From: Diplonema papillatum
Lineage: Eukaryota > Euglenozoa > Diplonemea > Diplonemida > Diplonemidae
NCBI GenBank assembly: GCA_030068145.1
Contig: JAPJBO010000190.1
Location: 1-64,000, forward strand
Length of the DNA stretch: 64,000 bases
Direction of reading: 5' to 3'
Shown in pieces: positions 10,207 through 20,864 of this stretch. The notes under the pieces were generated by a model. That model was not told the origin of the DNA and made no database searches. It saw nothing but the letters and a program-made list of their open reading frames with translations. Made by a program: the position numbers and the translations under genes. Position 1 is the stretch's first letter. Each line of letters begins with the position of its first letter.

Positions 10207-10451
10207 GGCAAAAAAAACGTCGGATCAGAAGACTCCCCAGCTGGAAATCAACGATCCAGCGAACAGCGAACGAAGGGGGGGAGAATACGAATGGACACCG
10301 GACAAGTTAATGCTCCTGTGAATGTTTTCGCGAATAAATGCGCGATTCATAGTGTGGGGGGATCAGAGGCCCTGCTTTTCTCACGCCTTCCCGGAATGGA
10401 CGAAGGCATGTATATGTGTGTCTGAGAGGTAGTAATAGTTTGCTGTTTTGA
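10207..10451. repeat. 3' flank of the Trp/Pro/Cys gene, copy 4
   Basis: It shares AACGATCCAGCGAACA, CGAAGGGGGGGAGAA, GACACCGGACAAGTTAATGC and GGACGAAGGCATGTATA with the flanks at about 615-800 and 63610-63800. The conserved non-coding flank travels with every gene copy in the window. Confidence 0.9.
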
Positions 10452-11405
10452 TTAGCACTCGGAAGCCTCCGCCTGGGTCAGGAAGCAGGCGCCGCAGCCC
10501 GAAAACTGGCCCGCTGGACAGGCGCCACCGCCGCATGCCACCGCAGCGGCTGCTGTGGCATGGCAGACACCGCAGCCAGAGAACGGCCTTGCCGAAGGGC
10601 AGCCGTCGGAGCCGCAGTGCACCGCTTCTTCTTCTTCGGCGAAGCAAGCGTTACATCCGGGGAACGGTGCAGCGGCATCGCACACACACAAGCTGGCCGC
10701 CATCTGTGTAGCGTGGCACGTGGCGCACCCGGGGAATGGCAGTGCCGCTGAACACAGCCCTCCGGACGGGGTGTGGGGGGGATTGGACGGGCAAGTAGCC
10801 GCTTCGTCTTCGTTCGCCCAGCACTTGCCGCATCCGGCGGACGGTCTGAACGGCGGGCACGTGCCACCCTGGAACGGAGGGGACGTGGCTGGTTGGCCTG
10901 GGGACGGAGGCGCAGTAACTTCTCCCGTAGGCGGGAGAGTAGGGGTCACAGGCGTCCACGGCCACCACGGCCACGTGGGCCACGTTGGAGTAGTCGGCGT
11001 CGTCGGCGTCGTCGGCGTCGGCGGCGTAGGGGTCCAGGGCCACCACGGCCATGTCGGCGTCGTCGGCGGCGTTGGCGGCGTAGGGTTCGTGGGCCACCAC
11101 GGCCATCCCGGGTACGTAGGCGGCGCCGGCGGTGGCACCGGCCATGTCGGCCACGTGGGCCAAGTCGGCCATGACGGCGGGTTTTGTGGCGGGTTCGTCG
11201 GAGGCGGCGCGTTGCTCTTCGAGTTACTCTTGTCGTTGCTCTTCGAGCTACTCTTCGAGTTGCTCTTGGAGTTACTCTTGTCGTTGCCTTTCGAGTCACT
11301 CTTCGAGTTACTTTTAGAGTTACTCTTGTCGTTGCTCTTACTCGAGCTGCTTGCCGACGCGGTCGTGACGCATAGGAACAGCACAACACAAGCTGTCGTT
11401 CTCAT
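10452..11405 (-). CDS. Secreted Trp/Pro-rich, Cys-rich repeat protein, copy 4
   Basis: This dispersed copy encodes 317 residues. The signal peptide, Trp/Pro stem and Cys modules match the tandem copies. It differs by an extra run of K/S/N/D repeats (adding KSSSKSND), loss of the PSPPAP step in the stem and a Leu for Pro near the C terminus (FLTQAEASEC). Repeat-number change is in multiples of codons, so the frame survives, as expected of a protein under selection that tolerates repeat slippage. Flanks resemble the tandem unit downstream but diverge quickly upstream of the ATG. Confidence 0.8.
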   Translation of the reverse strand: MRTTACVVLFLCVTTASASSSSKSNDKSNSKSNSKSDSKGNDKSNSKSNSKSSSKSNDKSNSKSNAPPPTNPPQNPPSWPTWPTWPTWPVPPPAPPTYPGWPWWPTNPTPPTPPTTPTWPWWPWTPTPPTPTTPTTPTTPTWPTWPWWPWTPVTPTLPPTGEVTAPPSPGQPATSPPFQGGTCPPFRPSAGCGKCWANEDEAATCPSNPPHTPSGGLCSAALPFPGCATCHATQMAASLCVCDAAAPFPGCNACFAEEEEAVHCGSDGCPSARPFSGCGVCHATAAAAVACGGGACPAGQFSGCGACFLTQAEASEC

Positions 11406-11604
11406 TTTTGCGTTGCTGAGGCTTTTTTTTTAAGACGGGAGTTTGGGACTGCCTGCGGTAAATGTGATGCCAAGGAATAGCTGCGTTGGGCCACATGCGA
11501 GCTCACGACTGTTCATCACCCCCTTCGTCGTGGGTGCCAGGAGTCGAAAGGTTCAGATAGGGAAAGACAGGCCTGACTTCGGCACCGTATTGCGTAGGAG
11601 AGAT

Positions 11605-11720
11605 GCGAGTTAGAGTTTGACTCTAGTCTGACTTTGTGCAGTGACACGAGAGGTGTAGAATAGGTGGGAGGCCGCAGGTCTTGTTGTCGCTTTACTCATC
11701 CAAAGATGGGAAGACAGCAA
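11605..11720. repeat. Dispersed repeat, copy A
   Basis: It contains CTGACTTTGTGCAGTGACAC, GAATAGGTGGGAGGCC and TGTTGTCGCTTTACT in order. A second copy is at 14288-14408 with a short insertion. Function unknown. Confidence 0.85.
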
Positions 11721-11731
11721 GTGCAAGGACC

Positions 11732-11838
11732 ATGTCTCCGGGAAGTATCCGGTCGCCCCACTACTGTCCCGTACTACTACGGCGTGCGTGAGTCGTTACG
11801 TCGTAGGCGCGGTGCAAGCCGCGGCCCTGTCATAGAGG
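11732..11838 (+). repeat. Dispersed ~105-bp repeat, copy A
   Basis: Begins CTCCGGGAAGTATCCGGTCG and runs through GTCGTTACGTCGTAGGCGCG to GCCGCGGCCC. A close relative is at 38553-38655, inside the golgin-like gene's intron. Not identified. Confidence 0.85.
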
Positions 11839-12803
11839 ATGATTGCGTCGATGATGGCGCAGCCGGCGACCTGCAAGTGGCGGCAGCACCTGCGCAAGCG
11901 CATCAGCAACTTGGGCAGTTTCCACAGCCCAAACCTTGCTCGCTGATTCCAGCCCTGACGAGTTCAGTACTCCTTTAGAGTAGGATTCCTAATTGCCAGA
12001 AAGAGATTGGTCGGGTTGATCAGGATTCCTCACTTGAATATACACTGGGTAAATACAAGTGGGAAAAACGATCAACCGGCACGCACAAAACTCCACGAGC
12101 AAGAGCGACCGATCCAGGAGTCGTACCCTAGCGGTACAAGCAATCGCCAAGTACTTTGACCCTCCCACCCGCAACTCTCGCAACAACTCTCGAAACTCAC
12201 ACCGCAGACACTCAGGTTCCGCGCTGATGATGGTCCGCCTTATGTGTCCGTGGCTTAAAGGACCGAAGCACGGCGCAGACGGGACCAGTGCGGTGTTGAG
12301 CACATATCCATTCCAAGCACGCTTCTTGCAATCCCCCCATTCCAGTAGGGTACTTCGCGCAACGCGACTTGCTGCCCTCAACACGCAGGATTCCTCGCTC
12401 TCCTTTTCCTTATGGTACTTCAACAATTGATGCTGCACACGGCAACCCCATGTCCACTGTGCTCTGCGGAGTTTACTTCGCAGATTGCCACCGTAAAAAG
12501 AAGACAAGTCAGTGCTGCCTAGCGAGTCGCAGTAACAATCAGGGCGAGTGCCCTGAGTTTTTTAACTGATTGCTCAGAGGCGACGCCGCATCTTCAAAAA
12601 ACCCGCGACAAGGGAGCATCCTCGCTGAAGAGTTAATCCACACACGATTGTGCACAAGGAACTCCATCGGTATTGCGCGTACAATTGCGCACAAGGAACT
12701 TCCACTTCCTCGTTATTACGCGCACACCTATGCAAGGGGCTTGTCGGTCCGGTCGGTTCTCCGGACTCCTCAGGATCAGCGCCTACCGGATGTCTGTCTT
12801 ATG
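11839..12803. other. Intergenic stretch without a recognised gene
   Basis: A 172-codon open frame on the minus strand (11989-12507) and a 123-codon frame on the plus strand (12059-12430) overlap. Neither shows a domain, a signal peptide or convincing codon bias, so I do not call either as a gene. Confidence 0.4.
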
Positions 12804-13027
12804 TCAGGACAACGGCACGGCTCATCCAACCAAGCAGCAGGAATGACTTGAACCATGCAATCACTGCCTACCAGCAGTACGTAGCGGTCTCACACGAGTG
12901 ATATTCGAATCCTGTGGTCGCACCGCCGATGTGCGCAGCTACAGCGGCAAAAAAAGCGCACACACATGGCCGCAACTTCGATACGAAAAGGAAATCACGG
13001 TCCAGCCAATGACACCTGGATACTAGG
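12804..13027. repeat. Direct duplication, copy 1 (~215 bp)
   Basis: Nearly identical to 13300-13513: both contain AGGACAACGGCACGGCTCAT, GAATCCTGTGGTCGCACC and ACGAAAAGGAAATCACGG. About 270 bp separate the copies. Confidence 0.92.
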
Positions 13028-13361
13028 AGGGACGGCATCTCGGTACCCACTGCGGAGAGGTGGTCGATGTTGCCGGGCCGCCGCACACCCGACGAAGGTG
13101 GTCGCCGAATAGTTCCGTCTTCCCGTCCGCTGTGACACAAAAAGTGTCCCCGTGCCGAATTGGGGGGATGTCCCTGCGTAGGGCACGGCCGTCGATCTTC
13201 CGGACGAACCGGAAGAGCAGGCCGATGTCGGTGCATCGATTGATGCGGGAGGCGAAGGAGCACCAGTGCGCAGCTTTCGCCAGCTTAGCTGCATGCGTGA
13301 TCAGGACAACGGCACGGCTCATCCAACCAAGCAGCAGGAATGACTTGAACCATGCAATCAC
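13023..13361 (-). CDS. Possible exon of an unrecognised protein
   Basis: A 112-codon frame with mixed composition, including SRINRCTDIGLLFRFVRKID and FCVTADGKTELFGDHLRRVC. The stretch between the two 215-bp duplicates is the most protein-like part. No domain recognised and no clear splice sites chosen; it may be a decayed exon. Confidence 0.25.
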   Translation of the reverse strand: MIAWFKSFLLLGWMSRAVVLITHAAKLAKAAHWCSFASRINRCTDIGLLFRFVRKIDGRALRRDIPPIRHGDTFCVTADGKTELFGDHLRRVCGGPATSTTSPQWVPRCRPS

Positions 13362-13513
13362 TGCCTACCAGCAGTACGAAGCGGTCTCACACGAGTTATA
13401 TTCGAATCCTGTGGTCGCACCGCCGATGTGCGCAGCTACAGCGGCAAAAAAAGCGCACACACATGGCCGCAACCTCGATACGAAAAGGAAATCACGGTCC
13501 ACCTGGATACTAG
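13300..13513. repeat. Direct duplication, copy 2 (~215 bp)
   Basis: See 12804-13027. Differences are single bases (GTACGTAG/GTACGAAG, CTTCGATA/CTCGATA-type) and one short deletion near the 3' end. Confidence 0.92.
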
Positions 13514-13752
13514 GTGGCCAAAAAACGCTGCCTACTTTTAGCCTGCACAATACATTGAAGGGCAACCCGCAAGATTGATAGTACTCAAAAGGGGGAAAAG
13601 AACGACCCTGCTTACTTGTTGAATGGTGGGCAGTTCACAACCGTGAGTTATTCACCACCATCGGACCGGAGGCTAGTCATGCGTATCGGTACCGGCAGCC
13701 TACAAGCTAGAACAGCGTATGCGGACGTGGCGAGAAAACTCAGGTGAGGAGG

Positions 13753-13842
13753 AAGAACGTAGTTTAATCAGAGAGCAGGACGCTGCCTTTTCTCGGTGAA
13801 CGTAGTTTGATCAGAAAGCAGGACGCTGCCTTTTCTCGGTGA
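13753..13842. repeat. 45-bp tandem duplication
   Basis: GAACGTAGTTT[A/G]ATCAGA followed by AGCAGGACGCTGCCTTTTCT occurs twice in direct succession. Confidence 0.9.
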
Positions 13843-13999
13843 TAGTCAATTCGGAGCCCAGTACTCGAAACGAGTCATCTAGACCTAGACTTCACTTTCG
13901 AAAAGGAAAAATGGCAGAACTGAGAACACGGTGCACATTCTCCGCACTTCACCACCGCTATGAGAGAACAGAGAACCAAGTCCAAGGCATGGTAGGCAT

Positions 14000-14280
14000 G
14001 CCGTGTCCGCGCAGAAATCACGTGCGGGATCTGGTTGTAAGCTCGCTAGTACGCGACCATCGTCGAGGTGTGCATCCTCCCCATCCGGATCGCGCATCGT
14101 TTACCGGTGTACGATGCCGGGCGTCCACAGTTATCTCTGCCGTGAGAATGAGGCGGTAATCACTTCGAAGAAACGCCATGGTCAAGGCAATGCTTGGAAA
14201 AGCAACGACGTGGGTGGTTCCGTGCACTGTCGCACGGTCGAGGACGAGCTGTTTCGGAACTGTCAGCGGGGAAAGAAGAC
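14000..14280 (-). pseudogene. Decayed copy of the E-Syt-like gene C-terminal end
   Basis: Bases GCTTGGAAAAGCA, a CACGGT(C/G)(G/C)CA block and GATCTGGTTG occur here in the same order and spacing as at 14519, 14560 and 14710 in the adjacent gene's last exon. A minus-strand frame still reads LVLDRATVHGTTHVV, against FVLNHATVHGNVHVA in the intact gene. The rest is frame-broken, so I call a truncated duplicate. Confidence 0.65.
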
Positions 14281-14287
14281 CCTGTTG

Positions 14288-14408
14288 AGTTTGGCTCTCG
14301 TCTGACTTTGTGCAGTGACACGAGAGTGTAGAATAGGTGGGAGGCCACAACAATGAAATACCACTACTCCTGTTGTCGCTTTACTTGTCCAATGATAGGA
14401 AGACGGAA
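14288..14408. repeat. Dispersed repeat, copy B
   Basis: Second copy of the sequence at 11605-11720. It lies between the intact E-Syt-like gene end and its decayed duplicate. Confidence 0.85.
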
Positions 14409-14504
14409 GCTGCTCCCCTTGTGGGGTTACGGTCTTCGGATCCGTAGCTTATCCGTTTCCAGCGACAGACGGGCTTCGGCTCGGGAACAACGGCCAGAAC
14501 AGCT

Positions 14505-17500
14505 TCAAGAATCTCTTGCTTGGAAAAGCATGTGCGCCGCGGCCACGTGGACGTTGCCGTGCACGGTGGCATGGTTCAGGACGAACGGCCCAGGAGCGTC
14601 AAGAGGGAACTGTGCTTCGTCCAAGACGAATTCTTCGAGGTCGCCTCTGGGGCTCTTCCGCTGCCCTAGTACCTGCAGCGTGAACCGGTCGGTAACCGGG
14701 GAAAGCACGTGCAAGATCTGGTTGAACGCTGGGTGCTCGTACGCGGCCTTCTGGTCAAGGCGTGCGCAGACGCGTCCGGACCACGCAACGTCTTCGTTCC
14801 ACTCGGCATCCGCGTTGCGCATGGGGAGCGGTGTTCTGAACCGCGCCGCTTCGCGGTCCGAAAACGCCTGCAGGTCCGCCGGCGTCACGTCGAACGAGGC
14901 GCACACCGTTTTCGCCGGGACCCCGCGTTTAACCAGCCGCCGCACGATCTCGGCGAGGGAGTCCCGCGGGATGTTCAAGGCGCGCTCCGCGGGAGGCACG
15001 CCCTCGTGCGTCGTCTGCGACGACAAGACGCGCCCCGCATCCGTGTCTTTAACCAAAAACCGTACTTTATGCGGGCCGGATCCCAACACGGACCCTGTGA
15101 CCTTGTCCACCCGAACGGAGAGGATCAGCTCGTTCTCCGCTCCCGAAGGGTGCCCCGTGTTGCCTTCCCGCCAGCCCCTATCCGGCGGGTGGCGGATGGC
15201 GGTTGCCGTGCGGTACTTCCCGTCCAAGTACGCCCGGCGGTCCATGACGCTCTTCGCGGTCACCGGGTGGAACGGGATCCACGACGCGTTGACCGAAATC
15301 GTCGCGTCCCGGTACCTCTGCAGGCTGTCGGCGTGGAGCAACGGGAACACCAGCTTTTCCTTCCGGTACGTGACCTTCGGCACGGGCTCTCCGTCGCCGG
15401 ACGAGGAAGCGGGCGGGTGGTTCTTCTCGCTGGATCTCCAGCTCACGAAGTCCAGGACCCGAGACTTGCACCGCCCGACGAGGCTGTCGGCCTGGACGGT
15501 GTTCTCGTCCATGACGTCAATCAGGAGGCACTGCTTCGGGTGGTACACCAAGAAGTCGTGCGTCGAGCCGCTGGGCCCGGCGTTGTGCCAGTTCGGATTC
15601 TGGTTCCGAAAGACCGTGTCGGAGAACCAGTAGGAGGACCCCACTTGCAACCGGACGTACGGGTCCATCGTCCAGCGGTGTCCGGGCAGATGCTTCGCGC
15701 TATCCACCTCCGCCCGCAAGATGCCCAGTGGGCGCCGGTACTTCAGCGCCGGCACGTCGGTGGCCGCGCCTGGATTTTTGTTTTTTGTGTTTCCGACGAT
15801 CCCGTGGGACGTACAGACTGGTGTCTTTCGACCTTTTGTTTGTTTGTGAGGTTCAGCTTGGTGCGTGTGGTCGGTGGAATTTTGTGTTTCCGACGATCCC
15901 GAAGGGACGTACAGATTGGTGTCTTTCGACCTTTTGTTTGTTGTGAGGTTCTGCTGGGTGCGTGTGGTCGGTGGAGTTTTGTGCGGTCGACGATATACGT
16001 CGTTCTGATGTCCGACGACTTTGTTTTTTTGTTTGTGCTCAACAATCCCGCCCCCTTGTTGAACGCTTACGCTTGCCGCCACTAAACCCAGATTTACCTG
16101 TGTTTCGTGTGGGCTACAGCACAGTTACCTCCTTTGGTCTATCGCAACTGGCAGTCTCCTCAAGCATTTCCTACAAAGCAGGTGCTTATACAAAAAAAAA
16201 CTATCACGCAGCAGGAAGGAACACCGCCACGGTTTTGCATTCATAGGTTCCGGGAGGTTTCAGGTGCAAGACGAATGAGTTGAGCCCGCGTGGGTTCGTT
16301 GACTGGCGGGACAAGTAGTAGTACAAGTTTTTCAGCTTAGCGAGTTTGATCAACGTAATATCAAGGCAGCCCTTTCCAAGACCAGCCTCAGTCAACACCG
16401 CGTGGTGCGGGCTTCAGATATCTTCATGTGCCAAACCCTCAATTGCACGTTACCTGGAAGCACGCAGAGGGTCCGAGATGGGCCAGGGCCCAGATACCCC
16501 AATATGGGGGTACATACGGGACGGAATACAGCACGGTATGGGGTCTGGGTCCTCGAGGTCGTGTATAATATTATATACTACGCGAGCGTGCGTAGGCCGC
16601 AGACACAAGCGTATTTGGTCCCGAGGTCCGACCTCAAGAGCCCAGATGCGCTGGATCCCAGGAATGGTACCCATTATGGGACCCCTTCTGCGTCCTGTAT
16701 ATACACACTACGTGCTGCTACGTGCACGCACCGTACACTGCTACATCGTGTCGGTGGGACAAAGGTGCAGTTGCCCGCATCCAAGTTCGCATCGAGGGGT
16801 GCCTGGACGAGTGTCCCCCTGCTGCCCCTCACGCACGTAGTTTGAACTTGATAAGCAGCAATCTGTGACATCCGTAGAACACCGGTTCAGGCTTGGGCTC
16901 TGCCCTGTTCACTCGCCGTTACTAGGAGCATCGCTGTTGCTTTCTTTTCCTGCGCTGAGTGATATGCTTAAGTTTAGCGCGTAGATCTTCAACAGCTGAG
17001 GTCGGTGAGAACCGGCACAAGACCAGCGACGGGAAGGCGAACAGGTGGAGCCACCCCGCGGCGCTCCCCGTGGCCGCCGTCCGCATCACCTTTGCTAGCT
17101 GCCCCCCCACCGCCAGCTGCGCTTCCCGCGGGATGCGCACCAGCTTCGGCACCGGAGCGTGGCCAGCTCCGCGAGACAAAAAGGGAGAGGCGGATGGAAG
17201 GCACACCTGACACGGTGGGGATCTCGAACGCGATGTTGTTGGGCATGACCAACACGTCGGCGATAACCCTGTCGACGGTTCGTTGCAGCAGTTTGTAGAA
17301 GTTCGGGACGGAGTCGAGAAACATTCCCTTCGCCTGCAGTTTGAGCTTTATACTCGGCTGATCCAGGCAGGTGATCTCCATGCCACCGATCGGGTTGATC
17401 GCGTCGACTAACGGCTTGAACGCCAACATGAGCTCTCCCTTAATCTGCAAGTCCCCTATTCGAACTGTCGCAAGAGCCGCGTCCAAGTCGAGGGCCAGCT

Positions 17501-19189
17501 CGCCTGATTGGGTGAAGTTGGGTGGAAATAACTGATGCCATGCAATGCGTCGCTTCGTTCTCCTGCAGGCGGACTTAGCTAAGCGTTCGGAGGTGGTTCC
17601 CAAATGCGATCACAGTTTCATTGAGGCGGTTGATGCCCCACGAAAGTCACCACAAAAGTCAACAGGCATCCACAAAAATAAGAAACGAAGGTCCATCGGA
17701 CTCAGAGGGAGGCAGGGAGGGAGAAAGAACACGTGCCTTGTGAACCGAACGAATCCAATCTTTCAATTCAGAGGCTGCACAGCGGGGCACTTGAACTTTG
17801 TCAGCCGGTGTCCGCGAACATCAATTCAGTGAGTTCGTGACCCGCCGCAGAAACTTCAACGCCCACCAAAAGACTCCAGAGATTGAGCTTGCGTGAAGCA
17901 GCCGTCCCCCTAGAGACTCCAGTTCTCCAGCCGTGATGCAAGACAAGTCGGCCTTGTCAAGCTTCCCGAGCAGCTTCTCTGACGGGGCAAAGTCACCACA
18001 AAAGTCATCAACAGAGCAACCTCGCACAGCCTTCAGGGTGTGGTTGGTGAGTAAAGTTTAGGCCTAGCCGGATTGGCCTCGATGCCAGGCGGGCGGCAAT
18101 GAATGACGTGCGGGAAAGTAATCCGGAGTATTGTTGGAAAGCCCCACACGGCCACATGCGCAGGGTCGTACACTGCCAGACATGTCTGCCCATAAATTGC
18201 GCGAAGTGGGTGATATATATACCTTCGTAGTTCACCTGCACGAAGAGCTCCAGGTTCGTGCCATCGTCCGTCAGGTGCGTGGTGACGGGCCCGAGCTGCG
18301 GCGGGACGTGGCCTGTGTGTTGTGGCTATCAATTGTCACGATGGCGCAGCCGGTGGCTCGCGGGCGAGACCGCCTGGCGGGCATGCGTTGACATGTTGTG
18401 TCACTGCTTAACCCTTTACGGATGGGGACATGTATTTTGTTTGTGCAATTTAACCTGGTTAAACCGCTGCCGAGAACGTTCTTTTTAGCTGTAACATATA
18501 CTGTTTCCAGGGAAGCAGAAATTGGTTGTCGCAAAAAAGTGAGAACCCGAGTTGGAGTTCGGGCGCTGGGCATCCGAAGAGCAAGGGCACGTAAAAAAAG
18601 AGATCACAATGTTTACTACGCTGTGAGGAGATGTTACGAACCCTTTCCAAGGTGCGCCAGGTTTCCCATTTTGGAGTCGTAAATCTCGAGTTTGGCCTGT
18701 AGATTCCCCAACACGCCCTACCTGGGATAGCATCGTGGGCAAAATAGCTGACAAACCTAAGGTGATCTCCGTGAAGCGAATTTGCTTCCCGACGACCGGA
18801 ATGGCATTCTGGATGGCGGGCTGGAGCTTGGTGACGACGAAGTCGCGGATGCCGGCGTCGAGGAAGGGCCAGATCGGGGTGATCGACTCGTTGAGCCACT
18901 GCACGGGATGCTCGTTGGCGAGGACGCTGGAGGGCATCGCGCTCCGCCCGGCAATGGTGTCCGCCTCGTCCAGCAGGTCCTCCAGCAGCGGGTCCTTGAA
19001 CCCTTCCGCCGCCGGCAGCGGGACGACCAGGGCGCCTTGGCGCCGCCTCCGCGCCGTGTCGTCGTCCATCGATTCGAGCAGCGCTCCGCCGCCCATCGTC
19101 GCGGTGCTGCCCACCACCCACAGCATCACGCGCCGGGCTCCGAAGCCCAGCGCGTGCACTCTGAACAGGTCGAATATCCGCTGCGCCAT
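14505..19189 (-). CDS. Extended-synaptotagmin/tricalbin-like lipid-transfer protein (SMP + C2), four exons
   Basis: Exons, in gene order, are 19189-18757, 18312-18223, 17503-17207 and 15769-14505. They join in frame to 694 residues. All three introns are GT-AG and phase 1, each splitting a Gly codon as G|GC. Exon 1 has a hydrophobic stretch and then the SMP start (WLNESITPIWPFLDAGIRDF); exon 2 gives THLTDDGTNLELFVQVNYEG; exon 3 gives the SMP core with DAINPIGGMEITCLDQPSIK and VLVMPNNIAFEIP. Exon 4 opens with a C2 domain (PLGILRAEVDSAKHLPG, then MDPYVRLQVG and NPNWHN). In known family members this layout tethers the ER to the plasma membrane and moves lipids. The start Met (MAQRIFDLF) is my choice; the frame stays open upstream. 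A second C2-like region may follow. Confidence 0.8.
15780..15985 (-). repeat. Two tandem ~100-bp repeats inside the E-Syt intron
   Basis: Each unit on the minus strand has CACCGACCACACGCACC, then AAACAAACAAAAGG, then GGTCGAAAGACACCA and a small hairpin (CCC-loop-GGG) before CGTCGGAAACACAAAA. The third relative lies inside element 1 (9515-9570). The hairpin loop differs between copies while the stem is kept. Confidence 0.85.
16090..17206. other. Rest of E-Syt intron 3
   Basis: No gene recognised. At about 16480-16690 many short perfect palindromes cluster (ACCCCAATATGGGGT, GTATAATATTATATAC-like, GGTACCCATTATGGGACC-like). A 94-codon frame at 16922-17206 on the minus strand (CVRIPREAQLAVGG-like) is open but skipping it restores the SMP-to-C2 join, so I treat it as intron. 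Confidence 0.5.
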
Positions 19190-20155
19190 CGGAAGCCCAT
19201 GGGGGCCGGCGAGGCGAGGGAGGTGAAAATCGAAGGTAGTTTCGTGTTCGGGCGCTACTTGCCTCTCATGTGTGTTGAGGCCCGCGAGAGGCGAGGGGAG
19301 CGGGGGACGGTGTTGCGATGCTTTCGAACTGAAATCTGGGGGGTTTCGTTTGGTCAGCAGGAAATGCATACTCTGAGGGGGCCCAGCGCCTTGAATGTCG
19401 ACGCTTGAGAGATCAACCAAGAGGGACACTCGACCACACCCGATCCCCGCGAATTTGGCTACAGGGTTGATTCGCTGGATTGTTCGGACCCGACATTGTT
19501 ACCCAACTGGACCCAAAAAGCTCGAAACCTCCGAAAAACATAGAGCGCTGTGACGAACGCCTGCGGTCCGTGTGCTGAAGTGCTGAAGCAAGACAAGGCC
19601 ACCTGTGTCCCTTGACCAAAAACAATAGCGGCTTTTACTTAGGGTCCGCCCGTTGGGCGACGAGCTTCAATTGACAAACACTCGCGGGTAAGAGTTCAAA
19701 AGCTTGACTCAGCGCAGAAAGGACATGGGTCAGTCGCTCCTAAGGCAAGGTGCAATCGCTCGCCTCAAAGCTAGCTTGCTCGGACGTGCAGGATTACAGA
19801 AAGGGAATGCGCGAACATTCCGCAACCCGGATGCAGAGATCTGAAGTGGTGGCACATTGACGATCCTGTTGACCATGTCCACAAGCCCCGCAGCTTTCCA
19901 AGCCGCCCGTGCACATGCTGATGTGGGATAAGAAAGGGAACACACGAAAAGCTTCTTTCTGGCGTGCGAGTTCTACAGCATGCGACGCTTCTGTGAGCAA
20001 ACGCAAGCCGTTTTGTCTTCGTTTTTTTGTGTGTTTTGTGTTTCGGCGATATTCAGTGCTCGGTCAGTTGTTTTCTTTCAACTCCGACCGACACTTATTT
20101 TTACGTTCTCCGGTTGCTCGTCCTCGCTTCAGGAAGGCACGTAAGAGTGAGCGCC
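19190..20155. other. Intergenic stretch upstream of the E-Syt-like gene
   Basis: The E-Syt frame stays open to 19429. Beyond that I see no coding signal, repeat or RNA gene. Confidence 0.4.
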
Positions 20156-20239
20156 TCCGGAATCGAACCCTAATTCCCCGTTACCCGTTACAGCCACGGT
20201 AGTCCACTACACTACCGTCAAAAGCTGATAGGGCAGAAG
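20156..20239 (-). pseudogene. SSU (18S) rRNA fragment
   Basis: On the minus strand this reads TTCTGCCCTATCAGC, then GGACTACCGTGGC, then AACGGGTAACGGGGAATTAG and GGTTCGATTCCGGAG. This is the universally conserved helix 11-15 region of 18S rRNA in correct order. The match stops sharply after CCGGAG, where real SSU continues AGGGAGCCTGAG. It looked at first like a tRNA because of the GGTTCGATTCC string. It is an isolated fragment, not a functional gene. Confidence 0.85.
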
Positions 20240-20397
20240 CTCTTGCGGGCTTGCACCGACTTGAAGTCGTGTGCTATCACTCGATTGACCTGTTTCATCC
20301 ACACACCGCTGCTATTGCTAGCGTTGGTTCTTATCTCGGTCAATTGTATCCACCTCGACCCCGCGGTTTTAAGGCCACGCCTCGTTGAGAGAGACAG

Positions 20398-20425
20398 GCG
20401 TGCTGCGTCCTCAAGGGCTGGCACA
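20398..20425 (-). pseudogene. Short LSU-rRNA-like scrap
   Basis: Minus strand TGCCAGCCCTTGAGGACGCA matches, with two changes, the TGCCAATCCTTGAGGACGCA string that sits inside the clearer LSU fragment at 31125-31250 and also at 22250. Confidence 0.45.
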
Positions 20426-20445
20426 GCTCCTTGCTATTCAGCGTG

Positions 20446-20634
20446 TGTGATTCATAGTGTGGGGGGCTCAGAGGCCCTGCTTGTACCACGCCTTCACGGA
20501 ATGGACGAAGGCATGTGTACGTATGTCTGTGAGAGAGTTTTGGTCTGCTAACTTGATTAGCACTCGAAAGCCGCCGACTCACTCGTGAAGCAGGCGCCGC
20601 AGCCCGGAAACTGGCCCGCTGGACAGGCGCCACG
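20446..20634 (-). pseudogene. Truncated scrap of the Trp/Pro/Cys gene family
   Basis: It has the family's 3' flank (GATTCATAGTGTGGGGGG, CAGAGGCCCTGCTT, GGACGAAGGCATGT) followed by the last coding module in reverse. On the minus strand that module still reads ACPAGQFPGCGACF before frame-compatible stop TAA at 20557-20559. Similarity stops at about 20634, so only the last Cys module remains. Confidence 0.8.
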
Positions 20635-20864
20635 TGGGTACACAGGCCGGTCCCCTGGAACTGCATCGTCGCATACGGCGAGTGCATAGAATTGCCTGGA
20701 GCGTGGTGCCGTACATCACGATACATCACCGTTTAAAGCACGACACGGTACGACCAAAGTGGTAGTCACCGAGTCACTACCACTTGCAGGCCATCGCTGC
20801 AGATGTTCTGCTTTCTGACCTCAAACTAAGTTCAAACATCCGGTACATCACAGTCAGGCGGCTT

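Noticed and set aside
16922..17206. A further E-Syt exon (94 codons)
   Set aside because: Including it breaks the SMP-to-C2 join, whereas skipping it gives an in-frame GT-AG intron with the same phase as the other two.
20161..20215. A minus-strand tRNA suggested by GGTTCGATTCC
   Set aside because: The surrounding bases match the conserved 18S rRNA region in order, and no cloverleaf forms.
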